A stretch of 64,000 nucleotides of DNA from Spirochaeta lutea (GCF_000758165.1 NZ_JNUP01000003.1:1-64000); one strand, 5' to 3'. Shown: positions 26,505-36,223, counted from the stretch's first letter. Notes: a model not told the origin generated them from the sequence alone. Made by a program: numbers and translations.

Positions 26505-26619
26505 TTAGTACGTAATAGCTTGTAGCTTACCCCATTTACTGCGCTACATCCCTGGGGTCTGAACCCAAGCAGCTCCGCTATACCCGGTGTAGCTTACAAG
26601 GTATTACGCACCATCTATT
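26505..26619. repeat. Palindromic intergenic repeat, copy E (compensated arms)
   Basis: The left arm TAGTACGTAATAGCTTGTAG and right arm CTTACAAGGTATTACGCACC are complementary over about 20 positions. Both arms carry CGTAATA where other copies have CGCAAAA, so the two arms changed together. The copy lies between two convergent transcription units. Confidence 0.7.
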
Positions 26620-26750
26620 GGCAGGTCAGTATAAAGAAATACGCCATTCTACCTACCACCTGAGCCATTCAAAGGCTGTATAGCACACACCAAAAGACCA
26701 CAGCAGCTCCTGGACCCGATAGCAACTGTCTCGGGTTTCGATCCTTTACC

Positions 26751-27275
26751 CTATCGCAGCCTGTCTAATACCTTGTTGGTAATATCTACTTCCCGGCTCC
26801 ACCACTGGAGGCCTTGGGATTTAGCATCGATGATAATGGTAAACCCCGAACTCTCCGCTTCTAACCTGATAGCTTCTTGCAATCTTCGCAAAAAATCATC
26901 TGATTGAGAAAGTGAACGCTGGCGTTGTTCCAACTGCTGGGTTTTGACCCTCTGGAAATCTCGAATGAACTGAGCCTTCTGAAAAATTTCTTCATCCAAT
27001 CTGAGGGCAAGGCTCTCATTACCCTGGCTTTCCGCGGAAAGTTTCTGTTCCTGAAGGCGTCGAAGTTCTGCAGCATGGGAGTCCAGTTCGGACTGGATTT
27101 CATTCCTCAGGGCTTCAAGCTGCCGCACCGCGGCGCTATCGCTAAAATAGCTGAGATAGATCGATTCTGTATCAACGACACCGACTGTGGTTAATTGCTC
27201 TGACCAACCAGAGAATGTCGTTCCGAAAAGAAGCAGCGCGATAAGACCAACTAATTTCATGTTAAAGCGGTACAT
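26751..27275 (-). CDS. skp: Periplasmic OmpH/Skp-family chaperone
   Basis: Skp-like chaperones escort unfolded outer-membrane proteins through the periplasm to BamA. The 174-residue protein has a signal peptide (MYRFNMKLVGLIALLLFGTTFSGWS), then VGVVDTESIYLSYFSDSAAV typical of the family, and a long charged coiled-coil (about 50-130) forming the tentacles. Its end, GFTIIIDAKSQGLQWWSREVDITNKVLDRL, returns to the beta core. AAGGAG lies 10 nt upstream. It is the last gene of the tamB-bamA-skp block. Confidence 0.9.
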   Translation of the reverse strand: MYRFNMKLVGLIALLLFGTTFSGWSEQLTTVGVVDTESIYLSYFSDSAAVRQLEALRNEIQSELDSHAAELRRLQEQKLSAESQGNESLALRLDEEIFQKAQFIRDFQRVKTQQLEQRQRSLSQSDDFLRRLQEAIRLEAESSGFTIIIDAKSQGLQWWSREVDITNKVLDRLR

Positions 27276-27313
27276 ACTCCGTTTTCTCCTTGGGTTTTGC
27301 GGTTTTTTCTATC

Positions 27314-29926
27314 CTAGAACAGGCTGATAGCGAAGATGAAGTCAATTCCTGATCCGGGTTTATCCGGGTCTGGAAAGAGGTTCCCCTGCTGCCATTCTAC
27401 CTCGCCTGTTTCGGAGATCTCAAAGCGTTTCCCCAGATATAGCCTCAGGGGAAGCTGCGGAATGGTCAGGCGAAGCCCTGCACCAAATCCGAACATCCAG
27501 CCTTCAGATCCTCCTGAAAAGATGTCCTCACGAATTTCTGTAAGACGGACACCTTCAAAGAACATATCGAACCAAACAATATCTTCAGAAATCGGCATAC
27601 GCAGTTCAACCCAGTTATTCCAAATCGCCTCACCGTTACTCCTGGGGGCCCATCCTCTTGCTACCGTCATACCGTTTGTGTACAGCAGGTTTTCACCCGG
27701 TGCGAAGTCGTTTCCCTCCAGCGTCCAGAATTGGGGGAACATCAGTGACAGGGATGAATTGGCAGCCAATACCATTTTCCAGTTCCAAACCTCCGCAACC
27801 GGTATATCGAACAGGGTCAGATACCCCTGCAGGGTGCTGTCCGATCTGATGTAGTGACGGTTACCGAAGAGGAACCCGCCGGTGAAATTAACGTTTTGGG
27901 AAAGATAGTATCCCGAAGATGGATTAAAGGCGACATCCCTATCATCCAAGGAAACGCTGATCCCCAATTGGTTAACCAACCGAATTTGATCCAGGTTATC
28001 CCGGAGTGCCGGACTAAAGGGTCGGTAGACATCGGGATCGTAGGTAACGTAATTCAACGATCCGCTGATTGAGGCGTTCGCACCCAACCAACCCAAGGGT
28101 GTTCTTCGCCGTATTCCGGTATTCACACCGAGGCTGATGTTATACTGGTCATAGGACATACGGTATTCACTCGGCACGGCTCCAGAACCGCCGGCGTAGA
28201 CATAGTCGGTTTGTAGACTGTACTGGGATATTTGATCGCTGCTGGGAATCCCAGGAAAATAATCGCCAGCGGTATATTCTGTCCCGTTGAACTCGGTATC
28301 CTTTGAGAACACATAGTCTCCGGTAAAGGGGTCGGGCACCCGGTTCGTATCGCTATCAGAAAATACCGGCCCAAGGCTGTCTTGGAGTTCATCAGACTTT
28401 TTACTATGGCCTAGGGTAAGGTTGATTCCACCGCTGAAACGCTCACCGAATAGCCATGCATCGGAGAAATTAAAGCTCAGTTGCTGATCTGTGGTATTGA
28501 GATTGAGCTCGGCACCCAGACGCTGTCCGTTACCCAAGAAGTTGATATCGGATACGCTGAGCAGAAGCCCCCCCTGACCGCTTCCGCCAATTGATACACC
28601 GCCGCGAATATCGAGGGTTCCCCGTTCTTCCAGGGTAATGACCACATTCCGTAACTCTGGCTCACTTCCTTGGGGCGTATCTACTATGGGAATACCCTCA
28701 AAATATTGCAGATTATAAAGGTTTAACAATCCCTCGCGAATTTTTTTTGCGCTAAAAATATCACCGGTTTCGAAGGGTAGTTCGCGCTGAATTACGTGAT
28801 CCTTAGTTTTATTATTCCCCCGGATAACAATATCCTCAATGTACGAACGAGGCTTTTCCTTAATAACCAGTTCGAAACCAATGGTCTGTTCACCGTCATT
28901 TCGGTTTTCATTCAAGGAGATTTCATTATTGAAATACCCGTTCTGGAAGTATACGTCGATGACCTGTTGTACACCGTTTCGAAATTGGGGTAGATTTAAA
29001 ATAGAACCTGGCTTCTGACGAATCTTAGAGAGTAGTTCTTCGGTGCTAAAAATTGTATTTCCGGAGATCGTGATACCATCATAGACCCAGCGTTCGCCCT
29101 CCTGAATGATGAAGGCCACATCTACTCTTGATTGGGTTGGATCATCAGATTCAACGGGGGTGGTAACGACTTCTTGGATTTCCGCATCAATGAATCCGTT
29201 TTCTTGGTAATACTCTAAAAGAGCTTCCTTATCTGCCGCAATATTCTCTTCCTTGAATAAGCCAGGGTTAAACAACCCTTGTTCCTTACTGGTTAGTACA
29301 CGTTTGAGGGCTCCGTTGGTTCCAAACGCATTCCCTTGAAAGGTTATAGTACGAATAGTAACCTGAGGTCCCTCATCAATGATGAATGTTACCTGCTTCG
29401 ATCCGTCTTCAAGATCCTCAATGTTCTGGGTGACGGAGACGTCGGGATACCCTTGATCCCGGTAAAAGGCCGATAAATTGGCGGCGGCGGTTCTCGTACT
29501 CCCTGCTGTATAAAGATCCCCCTGTGATAGGGTTATGGAGTCCAGTAGTTCTGTAATTCGAAAACGGGTGACACCCTGAAACTCAATGCCTCCTACAACT
29601 GGCCGTTCTTCAACCTCAAAATGGAGAATTACAGTGGAATAATCATCATCACCGGGACGAGCTTCGGGGAGCAGATACTCAAAATAATCCAAGGCATAGA
29701 GCCGCCGTTGGAGATCTAGGAATAGAGGCTCGGAGAACTCTTGGCCGATGAAGGGTTGAGTAATACCACGCAATTCATTGGTGCTAATTCGAGACAACCC
29801 AGAAAAACTGATGTCAGTGATTGTTTTTCCCACATACCAATCCTGCTCCGTCTGCGCAGATAGGGAGGTAAAGGAGTAGGTTACCAGGCATATGAGCAAG
29901 AACCAGGCTGTTTTTCGGCGTTTCAT
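27314..29926 (-). CDS. bamA: Outer membrane protein assembly factor BamA
   Basis: BamA is the Omp85-family barrel that inserts beta-barrel proteins into the outer membrane. After a signal peptide (to about residue 25) come five POTRA domains (about 35-420), such as ISFSGLSRISTNELRGITQ and DIVIRGNNKTKDHVIQRELPFETGDIFS. A 16-strand barrel of about 430 residues follows, including VARGWAPRSNGEAIWNNWVE with the loop-6 region and an aromatic C-terminal strand (SGIDFIFAISLF). The length of 870 residues is usual. GAGGAG precedes the ATG. It lies between tamB and skp, 24 and 38 bp away, in a likely envelope-biogenesis operon. Confidence 0.96.
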   Translation of the reverse strand: MKRRKTAWFLLICLVTYSFTSLSAQTEQDWYVGKTITDISFSGLSRISTNELRGITQPFIGQEFSEPLFLDLQRRLYALDYFEYLLPEARPGDDDYSTVILHFEVEERPVVGGIEFQGVTRFRITELLDSITLSQGDLYTAGSTRTAAANLSAFYRDQGYPDVSVTQNIEDLEDGSKQVTFIIDEGPQVTIRTITFQGNAFGTNGALKRVLTSKEQGLFNPGLFKEENIAADKEALLEYYQENGFIDAEIQEVVTTPVESDDPTQSRVDVAFIIQEGERWVYDGITISGNTIFSTEELLSKIRQKPGSILNLPQFRNGVQQVIDVYFQNGYFNNEISLNENRNDGEQTIGFELVIKEKPRSYIEDIVIRGNNKTKDHVIQRELPFETGDIFSAKKIREGLLNLYNLQYFEGIPIVDTPQGSEPELRNVVITLEERGTLDIRGGVSIGGSGQGGLLLSVSDINFLGNGQRLGAELNLNTTDQQLSFNFSDAWLFGERFSGGINLTLGHSKKSDELQDSLGPVFSDSDTNRVPDPFTGDYVFSKDTEFNGTEYTAGDYFPGIPSSDQISQYSLQTDYVYAGGSGAVPSEYRMSYDQYNISLGVNTGIRRRTPLGWLGANASISGSLNYVTYDPDVYRPFSPALRDNLDQIRLVNQLGISVSLDDRDVAFNPSSGYYLSQNVNFTGGFLFGNRHYIRSDSTLQGYLTLFDIPVAEVWNWKMVLAANSSLSLMFPQFWTLEGNDFAPGENLLYTNGMTVARGWAPRSNGEAIWNNWVELRMPISEDIVWFDMFFEGVRLTEIREDIFSGGSEGWMFGFGAGLRLTIPQLPLRLYLGKRFEISETGEVEWQQGNLFPDPDKPGSGIDFIFAISLF

Positions 29927-29950
29927 TATAATCTCCTCAAAGTTTTGACT

Positions 29951-32900
29951 CTAGTTGAAATCCCACGAGAAGGTCAACAGGTGATCTGTTACAAACAGAT
30001 TTTTTACATTCTCCGGTGTGAATTGTGGATTGAAGTTCCACTGTAACAGGAACAGAGGTGTTTGCCATTCAATGTTAAACTCCCAGGATAGTTCAACACC
30101 AATGGGGTCATTGAGAGACCGGGATAATGGATTTTCCTCGCTGATTTGAAACATAGTTTCCAAGAATACATCATCGCCGATAAATTTTCCCACCAAAACG
30201 GTTGTATTTTCAAAATAGCGGCCGAAGGAAAAGGAATCCTCAGTATCAATAACATCCCGGACAATATTCTGAAACAGCCCGGTGCGTATAGAGAAGAGAT
30301 CTAGCGCCAAGGTGCTGCGAATTGTGTTCTCTATGTTCCTCATGATTTGAAACTGACTAAAAATATCCGCACTGGTGATAAAGGCTTGGGATACTATATT
30401 GTAGGGATCCTGGGTATTGGTAGGTAGCAGCCCGCCTCCAAGCATGGCATTTAATTCTTCTATTGAAAGTATTGGATCGGAGGTGAACCGTGGTTGAATA
30501 TCCGTGAGATAGTTTTCATCAGCTGCCAATTTGATAATCACCCGTTCCCCGTTCCATGATGTACGATTTTCAGCAGATAGGGACAATCGTGGATTAAAAC
30601 TTTCCTCTGTTTCATTAAACAGCATGACACCGCTACGAACATAAAAGTTACGGTCGAAATAAAAGATTTCCCCTCCTCGGAGAGGAACATCTCCTCGTAG
30701 GAGTAGCCGATTTCCCCGGGTATCAAACTCAAGACTTAACTCCGCATCGGGCTCAACCAATCCCCTGAATAGTGGTACGTCTGTGGTTGGCCAAAAGAAC
30801 TCCACCCCACGGTCGGATTTAAATTGAAAATTGACGTAGGTATCCGTCTCTATTGGTTCTGAAGTTTGTTGGTCGTTTCCTGATGTCAAGGCTGGTGATA
30901 ATGTGATGGCGGTCTGGGCTGCGGTGATATTTCCGGTTACCTCAACCAGGTTTAGATCGCCTACGACATCCACCGTGCCGTACCCGTATCCCTGGACCAC
31001 CACAGTATCAAAATCATACTCAATTTCAAGACCGCTATTTTGGTCATCTACCGTGAATGAAAAGTCATAGGTTTCAGGTATCCATCGGCTAAACCCAAGT
31101 TCACCTACCACCCGGGCGACGGCATTGCCGGCAGTAACCGTAAACTCCGGGATAATCATGGTCTTATCTTCAAAGATAATGAAGGCATCGGCTGGTCCTA
31201 TGTTTTGCGGACTGTACTCGAGCCAGGCTTCGAGGTCGGTAACCCTGAAAACGCCGTAGAAACTCGGATCATTGATATCCCCTACGATCCGTGCATTCCC
31301 CTCAGCCCTGCCCTTGTTGATGGAAAAAATATCGAAGAACAGGAGGGAGGAGAGATCAGGAGAATTCCAAATTGCATGGGGGATGTCGATATCTATTTCT
31401 CCTCCCTGGATTCTACCGCTTCCCGAAAGGGTGAGAAAGAGGGGTTGTTTCAATAAAACGTCAAAACTGCCATCAGAATGGACCTGGGCGAAAAGACTCT
31501 CCGAAGGTCCTCCAGATATTACCAGGGTATCTGGTTGTAGATCATCCGGGGCTACCCTAACCTTCCATGCAGAAACATCGCTCAGAAACTCTGGAACATT
31601 CTGGAGGTCCATATCTGCTACTAGGGTATTGAAGAGAGATGGATTTTCGGCTGTCCCGGGGCGCAGCCTAAACCGGGCAGACATCGTCAATCCTTCCTCG
31701 GTATCAATGATATCAGGCACAATTACTGCGGCATCAATAGTACCGGTGGAGTTTTCCAGGTCTATAAACCCATCGTTTACCCTGATCCCGATAGCTACAA
31801 GACCCAATTCGAGCTGATTTAATCGGATCCCGGATGATTCATATGTAGCGGAAAATTGTCCGCTTAAGGGATCAGCATTAAAGAAGGCTTCTTGTACGGT
31901 TCCCTCAATTCCTACCGAAGGATCCAGGGTGGTGCCCTCTACCGTTATACTTGCATCTAAAAATCCCCGTAATCCATCAACCTTCATACGTAGGAGATTA
32001 AGATTGTCGATATTGATCCTGGCATTCATGGCGGATTCTTCATAGTCTCCGACAAGTGAGATCTGCTCTCTAGGATTCTTCTGGTTTTGTAATTGAAGAC
32101 TTGCCCCTATTTTCATCTGGGCACCTATATCGAGGCTGACCTCACCGCTCCCGGTTATTTCGGACTCGTTATCGTTGTAAGCGAATTGGTCAATCTGTAG
32201 ATCAGGATAAGAACCGGTTATCGATAGCCTAAGGTTGGGGTCTTGGCTTCCTAACCCAGGTGGAAGAATTGATGAGAGGCTGATGTTTAATCCTGAAATA
32301 TTCCAGGACGTAAGATCATTGAGATCACCCTGGAGAGAAAAATCTAAGCGGCCATCCTGGGATAACAGGGTAATGGGTATTCCCTCTCCCTTAGCGGTAA
32401 GAAAGATGTTCTCAGTGGAGAAATCCAGTACTGCATTGAAACCGAGATTTGAATCTACCGCTGCTCTACCGTCATTCACAATGCCGTTGAGCAGAATCTC
32501 TTGTTCCAGAAGGTTCGTTCTCAGACCGAAACGCACTGTTCCGGTTTCACTAATACTGGCCAACCCATCAAAGGTCCCTTGGAAATCACGGGTGATAATC
32601 TGAGTGGTGGTAATTCGGAGATTTCGTTCCCGTAATTGGGCTCCTCCGGAGATTAGAAAGTGTTCATCTTGTGAATTGGTAAGTATCACATCATCAGCTG
32701 TAATGAGGGGAGTGCCATCCCTGAAGAGTATGTGGGCATTGAGGGAAAGCGTTACGGTTCTGAGAAACGATAGGATTTCGGGAGAGATTGTATCAGCCTC
32801 CGATATATACACGCGTAACAATTGATGGACTACTCCGCCGTGTAACTTGTTTATAAATAGGGAAATACCAAGATCATTCAGCAGGTCTGAGGGACTATCG

Positions 32901-34387
32901 CTATCCGAGAAGGATGGGCGAGGTGCTATCAGTCCGATTTTTACGGAATTTTCGTATAGGCTCTGACCCGGCCAAGGGCTTAACCGAGCTACCATATCAA
33001 GGGTCAGTTCTTCCTGACCCACCGACCCAATAACGGACAGTTCAGGAATAGATATCGAACCGATGGAAAGTTTTGTTGTGCTGAGCTGTAACTCGTTGTC
33101 TTTAGATCGGAGGGTTATATCGGTGTCGATATTAAATCCCTGGTAGGATATCTGTCCCTGGGGCATCATTGAACGAGGATCTATGCTGCCACGGTAGCGT
33201 ATCCTTCCCCAATGCTGGGTTGAGAGGGTTAAATTGTCTATGGATATGAACGTATTAGATCCTTGCAGTTTTATGTCACTTTGCAGCCTACCAGACAGAC
33301 TGGGAAGATCGGCCTCAAGGGAGAGGTCACCGGTGAAACTATCGATGCTAATAGGTTCGGACTGTGGTCCGTCAAAGCGCAATAGGGTTTCTACCGTGCC
33401 TGATAGGGTTAAACCCCGGAATAATTCTTGCATAATGGGATCCAGGTATTGGATCGAGGACGAACTGCTCTCTACAGGTTGCCAGGCATCAGCAACCAAG
33501 GATATTTTGGCTTGTGATAGGTCGGTGGGAATCTGCACCTCTGCAGTGAACGGTTGAGCATCCAGAACCTTGGCAATATTTATTCCCTGGGAGGATAGAT
33601 CGATTTGGAACTGCATCGGCTCAGCGTCGAAAAAAGATCCACTGAGATGAGATAGGGATAGCAGGAAATTGGAGTTTAAGGTTCTTCGACTTATGGTTCC
33701 CAAAACCGAGGTCCTGGCATCAATTTGTAGACTCTGGGTGTGTTCAAGGGATGAAACCCATTGATCTGCGATCCATCGTCCTGCAAGGTCTAATTCTAAT
33801 TGAATGAAATCCCTCTCCACGGAGATCTCACCAGACTGTAGAAATACTGATAGCTCTGACCCTTCAGTCGCGTAGCTTACCAGAATTCCATCAGCACTAA
33901 TTGGTAGATTTGCGGGAAACTCGGAAACTATCGGAAGAAGTAGTCCCTGTAGATTTTCCCAGATATCATCGTTTTCTCTGCTTTCGTTCTGTAGAACAAC
34001 TGAATCTGGAATGGAAATGGTGCCACCACGGATCTGTAATCCCGTAGGAGCGCTTAAAAAATCCTGTTTGAGAAGATCGGTCAACCTGTAGAAGAGCCTG
34101 ACTCTGGATAGATTGAGAATGGACGAATTATTCTCATCACGGAGCCTGAGGTTCCGGATCTCGATATACGAAAAAATTGATGGACTTACTGAATCATAGG
34201 AAATAGTATACCCTAATTGCGTTTCTAGCTGCGCAATAATTCTCTGTTTTGCCTCCTCTAGGCGCTCGGTGAGGGTCCGGTAAAGAGGAATACATACAAG
34301 TAACAATGAAATTATAATAATGAGGCTTACAACGCCGGCGAAAATTCCCGGCAGTAATGATTTTCTCACATAATCCTTCTTCTGCAC
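29951..34387 (-). CDS. tamB: Translocation and assembly module protein TamB (AsmA-like, DUF490)
   Basis: TamB is a long periplasm-spanning bridge that works with BamA-family proteins and in lipid transport to the outer membrane. The 1478-residue protein has one N-terminal membrane anchor (about residues 14-35), then a very long repetitive beta region (AsmA/TamB-like, low complexity, Ser/Asp rich). The C-terminal DUF490 domain contains LRGDVPLRGGEIFYFDRNF, LRSGVMLFNE-type motifs and DPILSIEELNAMLGGG. There is no separate TamA here, so BamA next door is the likely partner, as seen in other phyla. The start is GTG at 34387; an alternative GTG six codons on has a better AGAAGG site. It heads the block. 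Confidence 0.92.
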   Translation of the reverse strand: MQKKDYVRKSLLPGIFAGVVSLIIIISLLLVCIPLYRTLTERLEEAKQRIIAQLETQLGYTISYDSVSPSIFSYIEIRNLRLRDENNSSILNLSRVRLFYRLTDLLKQDFLSAPTGLQIRGGTISIPDSVVLQNESRENDDIWENLQGLLLPIVSEFPANLPISADGILVSYATEGSELSVFLQSGEISVERDFIQLELDLAGRWIADQWVSSLEHTQSLQIDARTSVLGTISRRTLNSNFLLSLSHLSGSFFDAEPMQFQIDLSSQGINIAKVLDAQPFTAEVQIPTDLSQAKISLVADAWQPVESSSSSIQYLDPIMQELFRGLTLSGTVETLLRFDGPQSEPISIDSFTGDLSLEADLPSLSGRLQSDIKLQGSNTFISIDNLTLSTQHWGRIRYRGSIDPRSMMPQGQISYQGFNIDTDITLRSKDNELQLSTTKLSIGSISIPELSVIGSVGQEELTLDMVARLSPWPGQSLYENSVKIGLIAPRPSFSDSDSPSDLLNDLGISLFINKLHGGVVHQLLRVYISEADTISPEILSFLRTVTLSLNAHILFRDGTPLITADDVILTNSQDEHFLISGGAQLRERNLRITTTQIITRDFQGTFDGLASISETGTVRFGLRTNLLEQEILLNGIVNDGRAAVDSNLGFNAVLDFSTENIFLTAKGEGIPITLLSQDGRLDFSLQGDLNDLTSWNISGLNISLSSILPPGLGSQDPNLRLSITGSYPDLQIDQFAYNDNESEITGSGEVSLDIGAQMKIGASLQLQNQKNPREQISLVGDYEESAMNARINIDNLNLLRMKVDGLRGFLDASITVEGTTLDPSVGIEGTVQEAFFNADPLSGQFSATYESSGIRLNQLELGLVAIGIRVNDGFIDLENSTGTIDAAVIVPDIIDTEEGLTMSARFRLRPGTAENPSLFNTLVADMDLQNVPEFLSDVSAWKVRVAPDDLQPDTLVISGGPSESLFAQVHSDGSFDVLLKQPLFLTLSGSGRIQGGEIDIDIPHAIWNSPDLSSLLFFDIFSINKGRAEGNARIVGDINDPSFYGVFRVTDLEAWLEYSPQNIGPADAFIIFEDKTMIIPEFTVTAGNAVARVVGELGFSRWIPETYDFSFTVDDQNSGLEIEYDFDTVVVQGYGYGTVDVVGDLNLVEVTGNITAAQTAITLSPALTSGNDQQTSEPIETDTYVNFQFKSDRGVEFFWPTTDVPLFRGLVEPDAELSLEFDTRGNRLLLRGDVPLRGGEIFYFDRNFYVRSGVMLFNETEESFNPRLSLSAENRTSWNGERVIIKLAADENYLTDIQPRFTSDPILSIEELNAMLGGGLLPTNTQDPYNIVSQAFITSADIFSQFQIMRNIENTIRSTLALDLFSIRTGLFQNIVRDVIDTEDSFSFGRYFENTTVLVGKFIGDDVFLETMFQISEENPLSRSLNDPIGVELSWEFNIEWQTPLFLLQWNFNPQFTPENVKNLFVTDHLLTFSWDFN

Positions 34388-34412
34388 ACTGATGACAAGC
34401 TTGGTTTCTTTC

Positions 34413-34418
34413 TATACT
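34413..34418 (+). promoter_or_regulatory. Candidate -10 element for tmk
   Basis: TATACT lies 37 bp before the tmk GTG, without a clear -35. It is given because the intergenic gap to tamB is only 68 bp. Confidence 0.3.
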
Positions 34419-34455
34419 GTATCACAGTCTCATACTAGTAAAAAAGGCAGTATCC

Positions 34456-35088
34456 GTGTTAAGTAACAGAGAAATTTTACAGCGCTTTGTTGTTATTGAG
34501 GGGATTGATGGTGCAGGCACAACCACCCAACTGAACCTCCTGGGAACGAGGTTTACTCAACATGGGTGTGCTCATGTTGCTACTGCAGAACCCACAGATA
34601 GTCCAATAGGTCAGCTCATCCGTCGGTATTTAGGTGGTGATCTTCACTGTCATCCTGGCACTCTGGCTCGTTTGTTTGCAGCCGATCGGTTTAACCATCT
34701 GTTTGATCCGGAAAATGGAATTAAACGCCATCTGGATGATGGGGCGTGGGTTTTAAACGACCGGTATATCTTCTCTTCCCTGGCCTACCAGGGTACACTC
34801 TGGGATTACGAAAGAGTTCATGAGCTTAATAGAGAATTTCCTCTGCCGGAGTATTTGTTTTTTATCAACACCCCTTCCGAGATCGGTTCAAAGCGCCGTA
34901 ACTCTCGTTCCCATAAAGAAATCTATGAACAAGATTCTATACAGAGTGAGGTCTATGATGGATACCTTAGGATATTAGAGGAATACAAAAATACGGGTAT
35001 GCACATTCACGTCATTGACGGAGCGCTTTCAGAAAACGAGATTCATGAAATACTTTGGCAGGTGTTGAAAACTTCCGATACTGTATAA
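34456..35088 (+). CDS. tmk: Thymidylate kinase
   Basis: dTMP kinase makes dTDP for DNA synthesis. The 210-residue protein has the P-loop region VIEGIDGAGTTTQLNLL, the DRX motif LNDRYIFSSLAYQG near residue 100, and a LID with Arg/Lys (GSKRRNSRSHKEIYEQD) near residue 148. In the P-loop the usual Lys of GxDGxGKTT is Thr (GAGTTTQ), so ATP phosphate contacts must differ; see findings. The start is GTG at 34456. The following hypothetical gene begins directly after the stop codon, an arrangement I recall for tmk in treponemes. Confidence 0.88.
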   Translation: MLSNREILQRFVVIEGIDGAGTTTQLNLLGTRFTQHGCAHVATAEPTDSPIGQLIRRYLGGDLHCHPGTLARLFAADRFNHLFDPENGIKRHLDDGAWVLNDRYIFSSLAYQGTLWDYERVHELNREFPLPEYLFFINTPSEIGSKRRNSRSHKEIYEQDSIQSEVYDGYLRILEEYKNTGMHIHVIDGALSENEIHEILWQVLKTSDTV

Positions 35089-35706
35089 GTGCACTGGAAG
35101 AATACTATTAGATTTTGGTTCCTTCTCCTCATAATACCCTTGGTTTTTCCTGAGACCGGACTTGCTTCAACCATACGCTATAAAGAACAGTTCTGGAGGA
35201 TGTACCATCAGCAATTATATATGTATCCCTTAGATATCGCTGAGAACATTCACTGGCTTGAAACTGCTCTCCGTATGGATTTTGCAAATCCTCTTTGGGC
35301 GATAGCGCGGATAGAAAATGAGCGGGAATGGGAGAAGTACAGGAATCTATTTTTAAGCCACATTTCTGTAAAGCTGGTTGAACTGTATCTACAATGGGGA
35401 AATGAGCATTATAAACATCGGGCTTATTTTTATAATGCGCCATGGAAACAGGAAAACCTCGAGAGTTTAAGCAAGGCAGAATCTCTCTTTGAGTTTGCGC
35501 TCGTTTATTGGGAGGATGCGAAGGAGTATGCAGAGGCTGCGCAACAATTTTCCTGGATAAACCTTGAGGAGATCCAGAATTGGGAAGACGAAGCCTACCG
35601 AATTCAGACCGGGCAGCTTGATTATGAAGCGATAATAAATCGGCATCTCACTAGATTGAACGAAACACGTCGAACATTCGAAGAAATGGATTCGTCCACA
35701 TATTAA
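35089..35706 (+). CDS. Hypothetical exported protein coupled to tmk
   Basis: I do not recognise a named family. The 205-residue product starts with GTG immediately after the tmk stop codon. A hydrophobic N-terminal segment (IRFWFLLLIIPLVFPETGLAS) looks like a signal peptide or membrane anchor, cleaved near residue 27. The rest is almost all helical and rich in Trp, Tyr and Glu (FWRMYHQQLYMYPLDIAENIHWLE, then LVELYLQWGNEHYKHRAYFYN), similar to TPR-like helical hairpins without a clear repeat. The tight link to tmk is probably positional rather than functional. Envelope or periplasmic location is inference. Confidence 0.65.
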   Translation: MHWKNTIRFWFLLLIIPLVFPETGLASTIRYKEQFWRMYHQQLYMYPLDIAENIHWLETALRMDFANPLWAIARIENEREWEKYRNLFLSHISVKLVELYLQWGNEHYKHRAYFYNAPWKQENLESLSKAESLFEFALVYWEDAKEYAEAAQQFSWINLEEIQNWEDEAYRIQTGQLDYEAIINRHLTRLNETRRTFEEMDSSTY

Positions 35707-35767
35707 TGTGTGCGAAGACCCTTATGCGCTTACTGTGATCTAGTAGGTTTTAGGCCGTCTACACCGA

Positions 35768-36223
35768 CTATAGTTTCTTTTCCGAATCCAGCAAGATCGA
35801 TATGGGACCTTGAAGAATTGGTTTAATCACCATGTGCTCCTGAAACCGTCCTTCCTCTACCCTTCCAAGGGTATACCTGGATTGAGCATAATCCATAAGG
35901 TACCGAAACAACGGATGGGCGTCCTTAGGCTGAGCAGCTTTATTAAATGAGGGACGTCGTCCCTTCCTGGTATCCCCATACAAAGTGAATTGGGAGACGA
36001 GAAGCAAATCCCCTTCAACATCAGAAATGCTTTTATTGAGCTTCCCTTCCTCATCTTCGAAGATTCTCAATGCAAGCATTTTATCGACTATATAGTGTAT
36101 GTCAGCTTGTTTATCGGTATCGTTGATACCGATAAACACCAGAAGACCGTGGTTGATCTCGGTGCCATGGCCCGACTCGGTGCGAATGGAACAGTGTGAA
36201 ACATGTTGTAGTAACGCTCTCAT
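35768..36223 (-). CDS. dtd: D-aminoacyl-tRNA deacylase
   Basis: DTD hydrolyses D-amino acids (and glycine from tRNA-Ala) from mischarged tRNA. The 151-residue protein has the catalytic-pocket motif SQFTLYGDTRKGRRPSF near residue 77 and the Gly-cisPro region at the C-terminus as QGPISILLDS, where Asn of the usual NGPVT is Gln. The start is the ATG at 36223 with GAGGT 9 nt upstream; the frame to 36268 overlaps the upstream gene. It follows the TPR gene by 7 nt and is probably the last gene of that unit. Confidence 0.93.
   Translation of the reverse strand: MRALLQHVSHCSIRTESGHGTEINHGLLVFIGINDTDKQADIHYIVDKMLALRIFEDEEGKLNKSISDVEGDLLLVSQFTLYGDTRKGRRPSFNKAAQPKDAHPLFRYLMDYAQSRYTLGRVEEGRFQEHMVIKPILQGPISILLDSEKKL

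Noticed and set aside
31205..31817. Overlapping long plus-strand ORFs antisense to tamB (83 and 181 aa)
   Set aside because: They are opposite-strand shadows of the biased Ser/Asp-rich tamB coding sequence, without ribosome-binding sites.
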